Under the pieces are notes generated by a model. The model saw nothing but the letters and a program-made list of their open reading frames with translations, did no database searches and was not told the origin of the DNA. Positions 18,112-26,360 of a stretch of DNA of 64,000 bases are shown here, piece by piece; the stretch's first letter is position 1, and every line of letters starts with the position of its first letter. Origin of the DNA: Bacteroidales bacterium UBA2287 (GTDB lineage: Bacteria > Bacteroidota > Bacteroidia > Bacteroidales > Tenuifilaceae); contig DDWL01000053.1 of the NCBI GenBank assembly GCA_002345675.1, forward strand, positions 1 to 64,000. The letters are read 5' to 3'. Position numbers and translations under genes: made by a program.

Positions 18112-19635
18112 ATGTCGAAAAGAGTTCGCGTTCGTTTTGCTCCAAGTCCCACAGGACCATTGCATATAGGTGGTGTGCGCACCGCCCTGTTTAACTACTT
18201 TTTTGCCCGTCAGCATGGTGGCGATTTTATTCTTCGAATTGAGGACACCGACTCGCAGCGATTTGTGCCCGGTGCCGAGGAGTACATTAACGAATCGCTT
18301 ACCTGGTGCGGAATTAAAATTGACGAGGGGGTAAGCGAAGGTGGGCCACATGCACCCTACCGCCAAAGTGAGCGTAAAGCAATTTACAAGCAGTACGCCG
18401 ATCAACTTATTGCCTCGGGCAATGCTTACTACGCTTTCGATACAGCCGAAGAACTTGATGCGTTACGCAAGGATGCCGAAGTAAAAGGCGAAACCTTTAT
18501 ATATGGCTTCAAAATTCGAAATAGCATGAAAACTTCGCTGGTTTTGCAAGCCGATGAGGTAAAACGCAGAATGGAAAGCGGCGAACAGTGGGTTATTCGC
18601 TTTAAAATGCCCGAAAACGAAGAGGTTGTTATGCACGACCTTATTCGTGGCGAAGTGGTTGTAAACACATCGACACTAGACGATAAGGTGCTTTTTAAAA
18701 GTTCCGACATGCTTCCCACGTACCATATGGCCAATGTTACCGACGACTTTTTGATGGAAATTTCGCACGTTATTCGTGGGGAGGAGTGGCTGCCATCGTT
18801 GCCGCTACACGTATTGCTTTACCGTGCATTGGGTTGGACCGAAAGTATGCCCAAGTTTGCTCACCTTCCCCTTCTTTTAAAACCTACTGGAAATGGCAAA
18901 CTAAGCAAGCGAGATGGCGACAAAATGGGGTTTCCCGTATTTCCTCTCGAATGGAAAACTGCCGAGGGAGAAACATCGAGAGGCTATCGTGAAGATGGAT
19001 ATTTCCCTGAGTCGTTTGTAAACCTCCTTGCGCTTTTGGGCTGGAACTCGGGAACCGAACAGGAAATTTTTAGCATGGAAGAGCTAATTAACTTATTCTC
19101 GCTGGAACGAGTTAACAAAAGCGGAGCTCGTTTCGACCCCGAAAAGGCAAAGTGGTTCAACCACCAGTATTTAGTTAAAAAAGGTAATGCCGAAATTGCC
19201 GAAATATTCGAAAAAACGTTAGCACAAAAGGGTATTTCAACCAATCAAACTAATACAGAGCATATTGTTGGTCTTGTTAAGGAACGCGTAAATTTTGTAC
19301 ACGAAATATGGGACCAGGCTTCGTTTTTCTTTTTAGCCCCCGATTCGTACGATGAGGCAACCATTAAAAAGTTTTGGAAAGAGGATACGCCTGCAATTAT
19401 TGGTGAAGTTGTAAATTTACTTAAAGCAATTGAGCCGTTTACAGCGCTCTCAATCGACGAAACATTAAAACCCTTTATAAACGAAAAAGGCTACGGTATG
19501 GGGCGAGTAATGAATACCATTCGCTTAGCGTTGGTTGGCGAATCGAAAGGGCCAGGAGTTTCGGAAATATGCGAGGTTATTGGTAAAGACGAAACTATAC
19601 AGCGACTGAAACTGGCTGCTGAAAAAATTAGATAA
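18112..19635 (+). CDS. gltX: glutamate--tRNA ligase
   Basis: A 507-residue class I aminoacyl-tRNA synthetase that charges tRNAGlu in the cytoplasm. The HIGH signature appears as HIGG (18-21) after RFAPSPTGPL, RIEDTD follows at 42-47, and the KMSKS loop is KLSKR (263-267). Length matches the bacterial family. Whether it is discriminating or also charges tRNAGln cannot be read with certainty. Single gene; the 300 bases behind it carry a repeat cluster. Confidence 0.97.
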   Translation: MSKRVRVRFAPSPTGPLHIGGVRTALFNYFFARQHGGDFILRIEDTDSQRFVPGAEEYINESLTWCGIKIDEGVSEGGPHAPYRQSERKAIYKQYADQLIASGNAYYAFDTAEELDALRKDAEVKGETFIYGFKIRNSMKTSLVLQADEVKRRMESGEQWVIRFKMPENEEVVMHDLIRGEVVVNTSTLDDKVLFKSSDMLPTYHMANVTDDFLMEISHVIRGEEWLPSLPLHVLLYRALGWTESMPKFAHLPLLLKPTGNGKLSKRDGDKMGFPVFPLEWKTAEGETSRGYREDGYFPESFVNLLALLGWNSGTEQEIFSMEELINLFSLERVNKSGARFDPEKAKWFNHQYLVKKGNAEIAEIFEKTLAQKGISTNQTNTEHIVGLVKERVNFVHEIWDQASFFFLAPDSYDEATIKKFWKEDTPAIIGEVVNLLKAIEPFTALSIDETLKPFINEKGYGMGRVMNTIRLALVGESKGPGVSEICEVIGKDETIQRLKLAAEKIR

Positions 19636-19870
19636 TTGCTCGCAAGGACGCATTAAGTAGTTTCTCGCAAAGACGCAAAGACGCAAAGACGCAATTAAAC
19701 AGTTGCTCGCAAATCCCGATAACTATCGGGAGCTAAGACGCAATTGAATTATACACATTATTGCACATTGCTCGCAAAGGCGCAAAGACGCAATTAATTT
19801 AAACACAACATTATACTTTAATCGCCAAGACGCAATTGAATACTACTCAACATTGCGTCTTGGCGTCTTA
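19636..19870. repeat. degenerate CGCAAAGACGCAA repeat cluster
   Basis: About four irregular units built on TTGCTCGCAAAGACGCAATTAA occupy the gap between gltX and the barrel gene. The second unit is interrupted by the hairpin CCCGAT-AACT-ATCGGG (19715-19730). Units are not evenly spaced and have no cas genes nearby, so this is not a CRISPR array. Confidence 0.75.
19823..19865. terminator. 14-bp inverted repeat, possible terminator
   Basis: CGCCAAGACGCAAT (19823-19836) pairs perfectly with 19852-19865 around a 15-base loop. It lies between the converging gltX and barrel genes. There is no clear T-tract, so it may be a repeat-derived hairpin instead. Confidence 0.5.
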
Positions 19871-19931
19871 GCGTGAAAAGAGTCTTTAAACTATTTCATC
19901 CACATCCCAATTACGAAATGTAATCAGGGTT

Positions 19932-21311
19932 TTAAAAATTATATTTAAGTTTAAACATAAACATATTGTAGTCGTTCATGCTTGCAAACAAGTTGTCGCC
20001 TTTGCCAGCAAAAATTACTGTTGATATGGTTATTTCAGCATTATCTGTAGCTTTGTATGCAATCTCGGGCATATAAACAAGCGCATAGTTGCTGTCTATT
20101 TTTCCCCAATTGGTAACAATAAATGCGCCTCCAATGGGAGCGATTTTCAATTTTTCGTCGAAAAACTTTTTTTCGTAACGCAAAAAGAAATAGTCGTTTA
20201 GGTTTTCATTCCCTCTTTCGTGAACAAACCCGTGCATGTACTGAAAATTAAGGTATGAGCCATCCTTAAAATTATAATCGCCGCCAACAATAAACTTTGT
20301 GTAAGGCTTTGCTTTTTGTAAAAGCACCGAATCGTGAGTAACAGGAACTGGCGATAGAGGATAAAGAGCCGATAGGTCGGTAGTCATTACCATATCATTT
20401 TCGGGAATATAAGCTGCTGCTTCGGCCCAAAACCCAATACCAGCAATACTTGTTGCCATATCGGCACCAATAATATGGGTTCGAGCAAACGAAAGTTGCG
20501 ATTTGATATTAACTCCCCCAAAAAAATCGACCGGAGTAATTGTGTTTCTTGTTACAAATGGTAAACCGTCGTAACCCCATAGGTAGCTCAATGAAAAATC
20601 GACACTTTTTACCATTCCTTTGAATTTAAAGCCAGCGGTTGCACTTTCGCCTAAGTTGTATTTTGGCGTAAGCAACGTGTCGGAGAATCCTTTGAGAACC
20701 AGCCCTTGTGGCAAGTCCATGCTAGGGTTTAACGCATTGGCAAAAATTCCTACAGGCAAATTAGCTGGCTGAAAAAATGGGACAAAAACGCCTTGTACCG
20801 AGAAATCGTTGTTTAGGTAATAGTTAAAATTGAAGGCATCGGAACCACGGCGACGACCAAAATCTAAAATGTCTTCCATGTCCAATGGATTGAGGTTGTC
20901 GGTAGGGTTTAGCCTATCGGCAGTACCCCAAACAATGCGTTGGCGACCAATTTTTAAATCTAAATTCTTAAAAAGAAACCCGTATAGTTCAACATACATT
21001 TCCCTAATTTCCAAATTATAGGGATTAACAATGTTCTTGTTATACAAATCGCTCGATGCGCTTAACTTGGGCAAACCTATATTCCGAAGCCATACATCGC
21101 TATAGAATTTCGAGTTGTCGGTTATTTTTTTTTCAAGTTTCAGCGAAAGGCGGTTCTCGTTCCAAGCCCAGTCGTTTTTATCTTTTAGCAAAAAGCGTTC
21201 ATCGGATAAAAATTCGCCCGAAATTTTTAAACTGGGTTCATCTTGAGCGTTAACATTGTATGTTACAGCTACTAACAAAAGCAGTAATGGTAAAATACGT
21301 AATCTTTTCAT
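19932..21311 (-). CDS. outer-membrane beta-barrel of an RND/LolA-like operon
   Basis: A 459-residue exported protein. Signal peptide ends near YNVNAQ; the mature part is a run of amphipathic beta strands ending in a Phe (FKLKYNF), as in outer-membrane barrels. The phrase KIGRQRIVWGTADRLNPTDN is like that in DUF1302/phosphoporin-like barrels that occur with MMPL transporters in Proteobacteria. It is the last gene of a four-gene minus-strand run, 2 bases after the LolA-like gene, so it probably forms the outer-membrane end of that system. Substrate unknown. Confidence 0.8.
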   Translation of the reverse strand: MKRLRILPLLLLLVAVTYNVNAQDEPSLKISGEFLSDERFLLKDKNDWAWNENRLSLKLEKKITDNSKFYSDVWLRNIGLPKLSASSDLYNKNIVNPYNLEIREMYVELYGFLFKNLDLKIGRQRIVWGTADRLNPTDNLNPLDMEDILDFGRRRGSDAFNFNYYLNNDFSVQGVFVPFFQPANLPVGIFANALNPSMDLPQGLVLKGFSDTLLTPKYNLGESATAGFKFKGMVKSVDFSLSYLWGYDGLPFVTRNTITPVDFFGGVNIKSQLSFARTHIIGADMATSIAGIGFWAEAAAYIPENDMVMTTDLSALYPLSPVPVTHDSVLLQKAKPYTKFIVGGDYNFKDGSYLNFQYMHGFVHERGNENLNDYFFLRYEKKFFDEKLKIAPIGGAFIVTNWGKIDSNYALVYMPEIAYKATDNAEITISTVIFAGKGDNLFASMNDYNMFMFKLKYNF

Positions 21312-21313
21312 AA

Positions 21314-22048
21314 CTATTGTTTTAACTTTCTAACAGTAAACTCATCGTTTGATAATCCTGTGTCGTATTTTACATCCGACATTTGCATTTTGGTTTTATG
21401 GTTTTTCTTCAAGTCGGTCATTTCAATTTCCTCTGCATTCCAGTAATTGCCAACTTTTTTGAAAATGTACTTTGCTTCCTTTACTTTGTTATTACCCTTG
21501 TCGTAATAATCCATGGCTTCGGGATAAAAGTTCGCCTTATTAATAGTTACAACTAATTTGGAATAGTCCGATTGCCCTTTGGGTGTTAACTCAAGCACGA
21601 AACCGGTCGCATCGGTTTTCAGCAATTTAGGGGTGTATTTGTTTGTATACGGTTTAGCTTCCATGTCGTCGTACGAAAAATCGGTGCCTGCAAAATTCTG
21701 ACTTTTAACGCTTGTCGAAATTCGTCGTTCCTTACCAAATGCAGGTAAATACAAATACATAACATCGTTAGGTAGCGATAAAACAGCTATTCCTGCTTGC
21801 GAAGCAGGTGCTGTAAACCTAAGCATACGCATATCGTTTCCTTTTTGCTGAACAGTTGCCTCGCGCGATTCCTGCTTCCCGTTTTTGTCAATTAGTATAA
21901 TCTTATTCACCCCTGTTAAATCCTTGGGAGAATACATTACATCGTCCATGTTTTTCAAAATGGTGCTTGCATCCTGAGCAGTTACCGAAAATAGGCTGCC
22001 AGCTACAATTAGCATGGTAAAAATGGCTGTTTGAATTTTCTGTTTCAT
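21314..22048 (-). CDS. LolA-like outer-membrane lipoprotein-sorting protein
   Basis: A 244-residue periplasmic protein with a signal peptide (cleavage near SVTAQ). The fold marks of the outer-membrane lipoprotein-sorting family are present: SREATVQQKGNDMRMLRF, MYLYLPAFGKERRI, GTDFSYDDM and YPEAMDYYDKGNNKVKEAKY. LolA-like half-barrels carry hydrophobic molecules across the periplasm. It sits between the RND gene (26 bases upstream) and the barrel gene (2 bases downstream), a gene order seen in many phyla. I infer a carrier between the inner-membrane pump and the outer membrane; the cargo is not known. Confidence 0.88.
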   Translation of the reverse strand: MKQKIQTAIFTMLIVAGSLFSVTAQDASTILKNMDDVMYSPKDLTGVNKIILIDKNGKQESREATVQQKGNDMRMLRFTAPASQAGIAVLSLPNDVMYLYLPAFGKERRISTSVKSQNFAGTDFSYDDMEAKPYTNKYTPKLLKTDATGFVLELTPKGQSDYSKLVVTINKANFYPEAMDYYDKGNNKVKEAKYIFKKVGNYWNAEEIEMTDLKKNHKTKMQMSDVKYDTGLSNDEFTVRKLKQ

Positions 22049-22074
22049 ATCGATTAATTTTAAGTTGTTATTAA

Positions 22075-24327
22075 TTAGTTTGCTTTTAGCTTTCGTTTTC
22101 TGTTTGCCAATATCAATATAACTGGGAGTAGCGTTAGCGCACCAAAGCCCGACCCGAACATGCTAATGGCAACCAGAAGCCCAAAATTTTGCAACGGAAC
22201 CATTTGAGAAAACAGCAGAACTAAAAACCCAGCGGCAACAGCGGTTACGTTAATAATAATTGCCTTTCCACTAGTCATAATTGTTTTCTCAATTGATTGT
22301 TCAGCGTCTCCGCTTTCTTGTAAATAGTTGTTAAAACTCGTTATAACATGTATTGAATAGTCGATACCTATTCCCAGGGCAATACTTGCCACAAGAACAG
22401 TTGCAATGTCGAGCGAGATGCCTGCAAAACCCATAAATCCGAATAGGATAATAATGGTTGATATTATGGGAATGGTTGCAAAAACTCCCTTTGACCCCGA
22501 CCGTAGGATTAACCCAATAATAAGAAGTACCATAAGCACAGCGATTATTAAGCTGTTATATTGGCTTTTTATGAGGCTTTGATTTAGTTTCACGTAAACC
22601 GAAGGCATTCCGGTTAGCGATATTTTACAGTTTTCGGTTGAGTTTTCGGTAATAAACTGATTCATTTTTACGGTAAATACTTCCATTTCACGACTTTCGA
22701 CCGAAGCAAATTTCGACTGAATAATTCCTTTATCCAACTCATCGCTTACAAGTTGTGGCATAATATCTTGCCCATCGAGAAGGAACCACAGTTGCTCAAC
22801 CTTCGCCTTTTCGTTGGGAATGCGTTTACCTTCGCCCATGGCATCATTCATTTGTTCAATTAGCCCAGCTACCGATTGTGTTACGGTAATATTCGGGTCG
22901 GTTTTCATAAATTTCTCCGTTGAAATCATCAACTTTAAAACCTCTGGGCTTTGCATGTCGCCCTCAAATACAATAAATACAGGCTGCGAGCCACCGAATT
23001 TTTGTTGCATTATATCTTCTGAAACACGAGTAGGGTTATCCTTTTTAAAATACTCGGACATATTTACGCTTGTTTTAATTTGAAATATGCCCACTGAGCT
23101 TACTAAAAGAAATATAGCCCAAGCTACAAGCGAATACTTTGGATGTTTGAATAAAAGAGTTACAAGAGGATGAAGAATTACATTGGAAAGAATGGTTTTC
23201 CGAGCGGGTTTTTCTTTATCAATTCGCTTACTATTTAACGAGAATGCAGAAATAAGCGAAGGGACAAGAAATATTGATAAAACCACCGCTATTAAGGTTC
23301 CTATAGCAGTAAAAATACCAAAGTCTTTAATCATTGTAAGGTAAGCACCAAATACAAAGGAGATGAATCCAATTGCTGTTGTAGCTGCTGCTAAAATTAC
23401 AGGAACAATAATAAAGGAAAGCGCCTTGATTAAAGCATGCTTCCTGTTTTCCAGTTTGTTTTCATTAATGCTATTTATTACATGTATTGCATAGGCACTC
23501 CCAACGGCAAGCAATACAACAGGAATTACATTTGAAATTATTGTCAATTCGTACCCTGTAACAACCATTATACCGAGTGTCCAAATAACAGAGAGCCCAG
23601 CTATAAGCAAAGGTAATACGACACCATGCAACGATCGGAAGCTAATTAGGAGAATGAAAGCAATAATTACAAAAACAATAGGTACTAGCCAAATAATGTC
23701 ATCCAGAATTAAATCTGAAACATCGTTCATCATCATGGGTAAACCGCCAAAGTAAAGCGTTTCGGGCAAGTTGAGCCCTTCAATTTTGTGTCTTATTCCT
23801 TTTGCTATAAGCTGCTTATCGGCGTTGTCCTCCATGGTGAACAGTACAAGAGTGGCAGTAGCATCTTTCGAAACAATCGACCCTTTGTATGAGTCCTTCG
23901 AGAATACATACTTTTTTAGGCTATCGAGTTGCTCTTGAGTATTAGGTAGGTCGTATTCATCAACCAGTTTGCCTATTTCAATGCCAAATTCAGCATTTTT
24001 AATGTCGAGCACATTGGTAAGGCTTGTTACAGTCGAAACACCCTTTGTTACCATCAAACTATCGGTAACCTGCTTAACGTGCTTTAGTACTTCAACCTTA
24101 AACACATTATCGGTTTCCAACACAATCATTCCTATATCATTTCCCCCAAATTGGTTACCAATACTCTTATAAAGTTTTGCCGCTGGATCGTCGTCGGGTA
24201 GCGAACTTATAATGTCGGAGTTTATGGTTATGAATTTTATTTGATAACCAAAAAATACCGTTAAGCCTAAAACAGCTATAATTATTAGCCATTTTAATTT
24301 TACAATTCCTTCTGCAAATCTGTTCAT
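22075..24327 (-). CDS. MMPL/RND family transporter
   Basis: A 750-residue RND-superfamily exporter of the MMPL type. It has two halves, each with one leading membrane helix, a periplasmic domain (about 35-210 and 410-590) and a five-helix bundle with the sterol-sensing-like pattern (IPVVLLAVGSAYAIHVI and VLVASIALGIGIDYSIHVI). The Asp of GIDYSIH in the second half is the usual proton-relay position; the first half has GSAYAIH and lacks it. Such proteins export lipids or lipophilic compounds. Start at ATG 24327. It lies between tetR and the lolA-like gene in one operon. Confidence 0.92.
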   Translation of the reverse strand: MNRFAEGIVKLKWLIIIAVLGLTVFFGYQIKFITINSDIISSLPDDDPAAKLYKSIGNQFGGNDIGMIVLETDNVFKVEVLKHVKQVTDSLMVTKGVSTVTSLTNVLDIKNAEFGIEIGKLVDEYDLPNTQEQLDSLKKYVFSKDSYKGSIVSKDATATLVLFTMEDNADKQLIAKGIRHKIEGLNLPETLYFGGLPMMMNDVSDLILDDIIWLVPIVFVIIAFILLISFRSLHGVVLPLLIAGLSVIWTLGIMVVTGYELTIISNVIPVVLLAVGSAYAIHVINSINENKLENRKHALIKALSFIIVPVILAAATTAIGFISFVFGAYLTMIKDFGIFTAIGTLIAVVLSIFLVPSLISAFSLNSKRIDKEKPARKTILSNVILHPLVTLLFKHPKYSLVAWAIFLLVSSVGIFQIKTSVNMSEYFKKDNPTRVSEDIMQQKFGGSQPVFIVFEGDMQSPEVLKLMISTEKFMKTDPNITVTQSVAGLIEQMNDAMGEGKRIPNEKAKVEQLWFLLDGQDIMPQLVSDELDKGIIQSKFASVESREMEVFTVKMNQFITENSTENCKISLTGMPSVYVKLNQSLIKSQYNSLIIAVLMVLLIIGLILRSGSKGVFATIPIISTIIILFGFMGFAGISLDIATVLVASIALGIGIDYSIHVITSFNNYLQESGDAEQSIEKTIMTSGKAIIINVTAVAAGFLVLLFSQMVPLQNFGLLVAISMFGSGFGALTLLPVILILANRKRKLKAN

Positions 24328-24402
24328 CGTCAATTTTTTTTATTTTTACCTACTCGGCAATATGTACTAATTATGTTTTATAGTCAGTTTTACTGAAAAA
24401 AA

Positions 24403-24990
24403 TTATGGGGCTAACCCCTTGGTTAAAATACCCATTAAACTTTCGGAATATGGGGCATACCTTTCATACTTATTTTGTAGGAAAAAGGGAATCTCGAGTC
24501 CTTTTAACACCATAATAAACACATCAAGTAAAACGTCCATATCACCAATTTGTGCAAACTCGCCACTGCTAACGCCTTGAGAAAAAATTTCCTTTAATCT
24601 TTCTTTCTCCCATGCATCTAATTCAGTTCGTAAATCATCAATAAAATCGAAATGTTCAAAAAAATCGGCTTTTAGCGTTTCGTGATAGTTAGCTGCGCCA
24701 TTTAAAACCTCCATTCTGACAACGAGATATTTTTTTATTTTTTCGGTGGCACTTAAGTCAGGATTAGAAACAATAATATTTAACCGATTTTTAAGATCTG
24801 TCATTTCAATTGAAACTACCTCTTTAAATAGCTCCTCTTTGCTTGCAAAATGGTAGTATAACGAGCCTTTCGCTTTTCGTGCAATTTTTGCTATTTCGTC
24901 CATCGAGGTTTTATGAAAACCAAAGCGACTAAACAGCTTTGTTGCAACACTTAAAATTGAATCCTTGGTTGTGGTTGAATCAATACTCAT
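24403..24990 (-). CDS. TetR/AcrR family regulator
   Basis: A 195-residue TetR-type repressor. The N-terminal HTH (about 25-62) carries TSMDEIAKIARKAKGSLYYHFASKEELF, the standard pattern, and the helical C-terminal part would bind an unknown ligand. It is the first gene of the tetR-RND-LolA-barrel run, 75 bases before the RND gene. An inverted repeat overlapping the promoter (25001-25033) may be its operator, giving self-repression that lifts when the ligand appears; this is inference. Confidence 0.9.
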   Translation of the reverse strand: MSIDSTTTKDSILSVATKLFSRFGFHKTSMDEIAKIARKAKGSLYYHFASKEELFKEVVSIEMTDLKNRLNIIVSNPDLSATEKIKKYLVVRMEVLNGAANYHETLKADFFEHFDFIDDLRTELDAWEKERLKEIFSQGVSSGEFAQIGDMDVLLDVFIMVLKGLEIPFFLQNKYERYAPYSESLMGILTKGLAP

Positions 24991-25000
24991 ATTTATAGCC

Positions 25001-25033
25001 TTATTGTACTAATATTGTTTTTCGGTACAAAAA
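25001..25033. promoter_or_regulatory. candidate TetR operator
   Basis: TTATTGTAC (25001-25009) and GTACAAAAA (25025-25033) form an inverted repeat with 8 of 9 positions paired. It overlaps the -7 element and probable start of transcription of tetR, a common place for a TetR-family operator. Confidence 0.4.
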
Positions 25034-25057
25034 TACATGTTTTTTTAACGAACACAA
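25028..25057 (-). promoter_or_regulatory. promoter of the tetR-RND operon
   Basis: On the minus strand TTG (25055-25057), a 19-base spacer and TATTTTTG (25028-25035) give a full match to the Bacteroidota consensus, 37 bases before the tetR ATG. Confidence 0.7.
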
Positions 25058-25217
25058 AATTTTTAACCTTTTATTTTAAGAAAATATATTTTTTTGAAAC
25101 GCTAATTGTTGGTAAGCTATATATCGCTAAGGTATAAGTCTTTGGAGGGTTCATTTTCCTTTCGAAATTTTATTATGAATATGACTAATAACATATTTCA
25201 GGTGTTCGGAAAAGGAT

Positions 25218-25225
25218 TACTTTTG
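25218..25225 (+). promoter_or_regulatory. -7 promoter element for threonine dehydrogenase
   Basis: TACTTTTG, 75 bases before the ATG at 25301, with a TTT 19 bases upstream. The rest of the 24991-25300 gap is AT-rich and shows no gene. Confidence 0.45.
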
Positions 25226-25300
25226 TCGACAATTAGCTGCAATCGTTTTATAATTGACAGTAAACGGAAAAAATTCTAAATAAAAAATAACATTTTATAT

Positions 25301-26263
25301 ATGAAGAAAATACTCGTTGTTGGTGCCGGTGGACAAATTGGATCGGAGCTAATTCCACACCTTAGAGGCATTTACGGAAACTCGAATGTAATTGCTTCGG
25401 ACATAAACTGCTGCGTTTGCAAACAGCTTGGCGAAGATGGCCCAATGGAAGAGTTCGATGCCCTCGACACCAACCGTTTTGCCGAAGTTGTTAAAAAGTA
25501 TAAGGTCGACACCATATATAATATGGTTGCCTTGCTTTCGGCTACTGGCGAAAAAAATCCACAGCTGGCTTGGAAAATTAATATGGGCGCTCTTTTGAAT
25601 TCGCTCGAAATTGCCCGCGAAAATGGCTGCGCAGTGTTTACTCCAAGTTCCATTGGTGCGTTTGGTCCAACAACTCCTCCCGACAATACCCCACAGGATA
25701 CTATAATGCGCCCAACCACCATTTACGGAGTTTGCAAGGTTACTGGCGAGATGCTTAGCGATTACTATACGCTTAAGTTCGGTGTTGATACGCGCAGCGT
25801 ACGTTTCCCAGGCATAATATCGAACTTAACTCTACCAGGTGGCGGAACAACCGACTACGCTGTTGAAATTTACTACGCAGCTATTAAGGAGAAAAAATTT
25901 ACCTGTCCGTTACCCGAAGGTGCTTTTTTGGACATGATGTACATGCCCGATGCGCTTAACGCATGCGTTGACCTTATGGAGGCCGATCCTTCGAAGCTAA
26001 TCCACAGAAATAGTTTTAACGTTACCGCCATGAGTTTCGACCCTTCGATTATTATGAAGGCTATTCAAAAGCGAATTCCCGAATTTAAAATGGATTACAA
26101 CGTTGACCCCATAAAGAAGGCTATTGCTGCATCGTGGCCAAACTCAATGGACGACAGCTGCGCACGCGCAGAATGGGGATGGAACCCAAAGTGGAACCTC
26201 GAAACCATGACCGACGATATGCTTAAAGTTATAAGCGAAAAACATAAGAAAGGACTTATTTAG
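25301..26263 (+). CDS. SDR-type L-threonine 3-dehydrogenase
   Basis: A 320-residue extended SDR enzyme. The NAD site GAGGQIG is at 8-14, the catalytic Tyr142/Lys146 in IYGVCK and the Ser in TPSSIGAFG (116-117). The stretch PGGGTTDYAVEIYYAAI is typical of the short-chain L-threonine 3-dehydrogenases that oxidise threonine to 2-amino-3-ketobutyrate. Usually kbl (glycine C-acetyltransferase) completes the route to glycine and acetyl-CoA; it is not adjacent here. It could also be a related sugar epimerase, but the motif set fits TDH better. Monocistronic with a strong terminator. Confidence 0.88.
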   Translation: MKKILVVGAGGQIGSELIPHLRGIYGNSNVIASDINCCVCKQLGEDGPMEEFDALDTNRFAEVVKKYKVDTIYNMVALLSATGEKNPQLAWKINMGALLNSLEIARENGCAVFTPSSIGAFGPTTPPDNTPQDTIMRPTTIYGVCKVTGEMLSDYYTLKFGVDTRSVRFPGIISNLTLPGGGTTDYAVEIYYAAIKEKKFTCPLPEGAFLDMMYMPDALNACVDLMEADPSKLIHRNSFNVTAMSFDPSIIMKAIQKRIPEFKMDYNVDPIKKAIAASWPNSMDDSCARAEWGWNPKWNLETMTDDMLKVISEKHKKGLI

Positions 26264-26283
26264 CATACTATTAATACAAATCG

Positions 26284-26313
26284 AACCCGACTTTTAGAAA
26301 TAAAAGTCGGGTT
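26284..26313 (+). terminator. terminator with GAAA loop
   Basis: A perfect 13-bp stem (26284-26296 with 26301-26313) closes a GAAA tetraloop and is followed by a T-tract. Confidence 0.9.
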
Positions 26314-26360
26314 TTTTATTTATTATCTTTACCTTTATTACATATTAATGCCACCCATTT

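Noticed and set aside
19636..19870. Possible CRISPR array
   Set aside because: Repeats are short, uneven and degenerate, spacers are not of constant length, and no cas gene is present.
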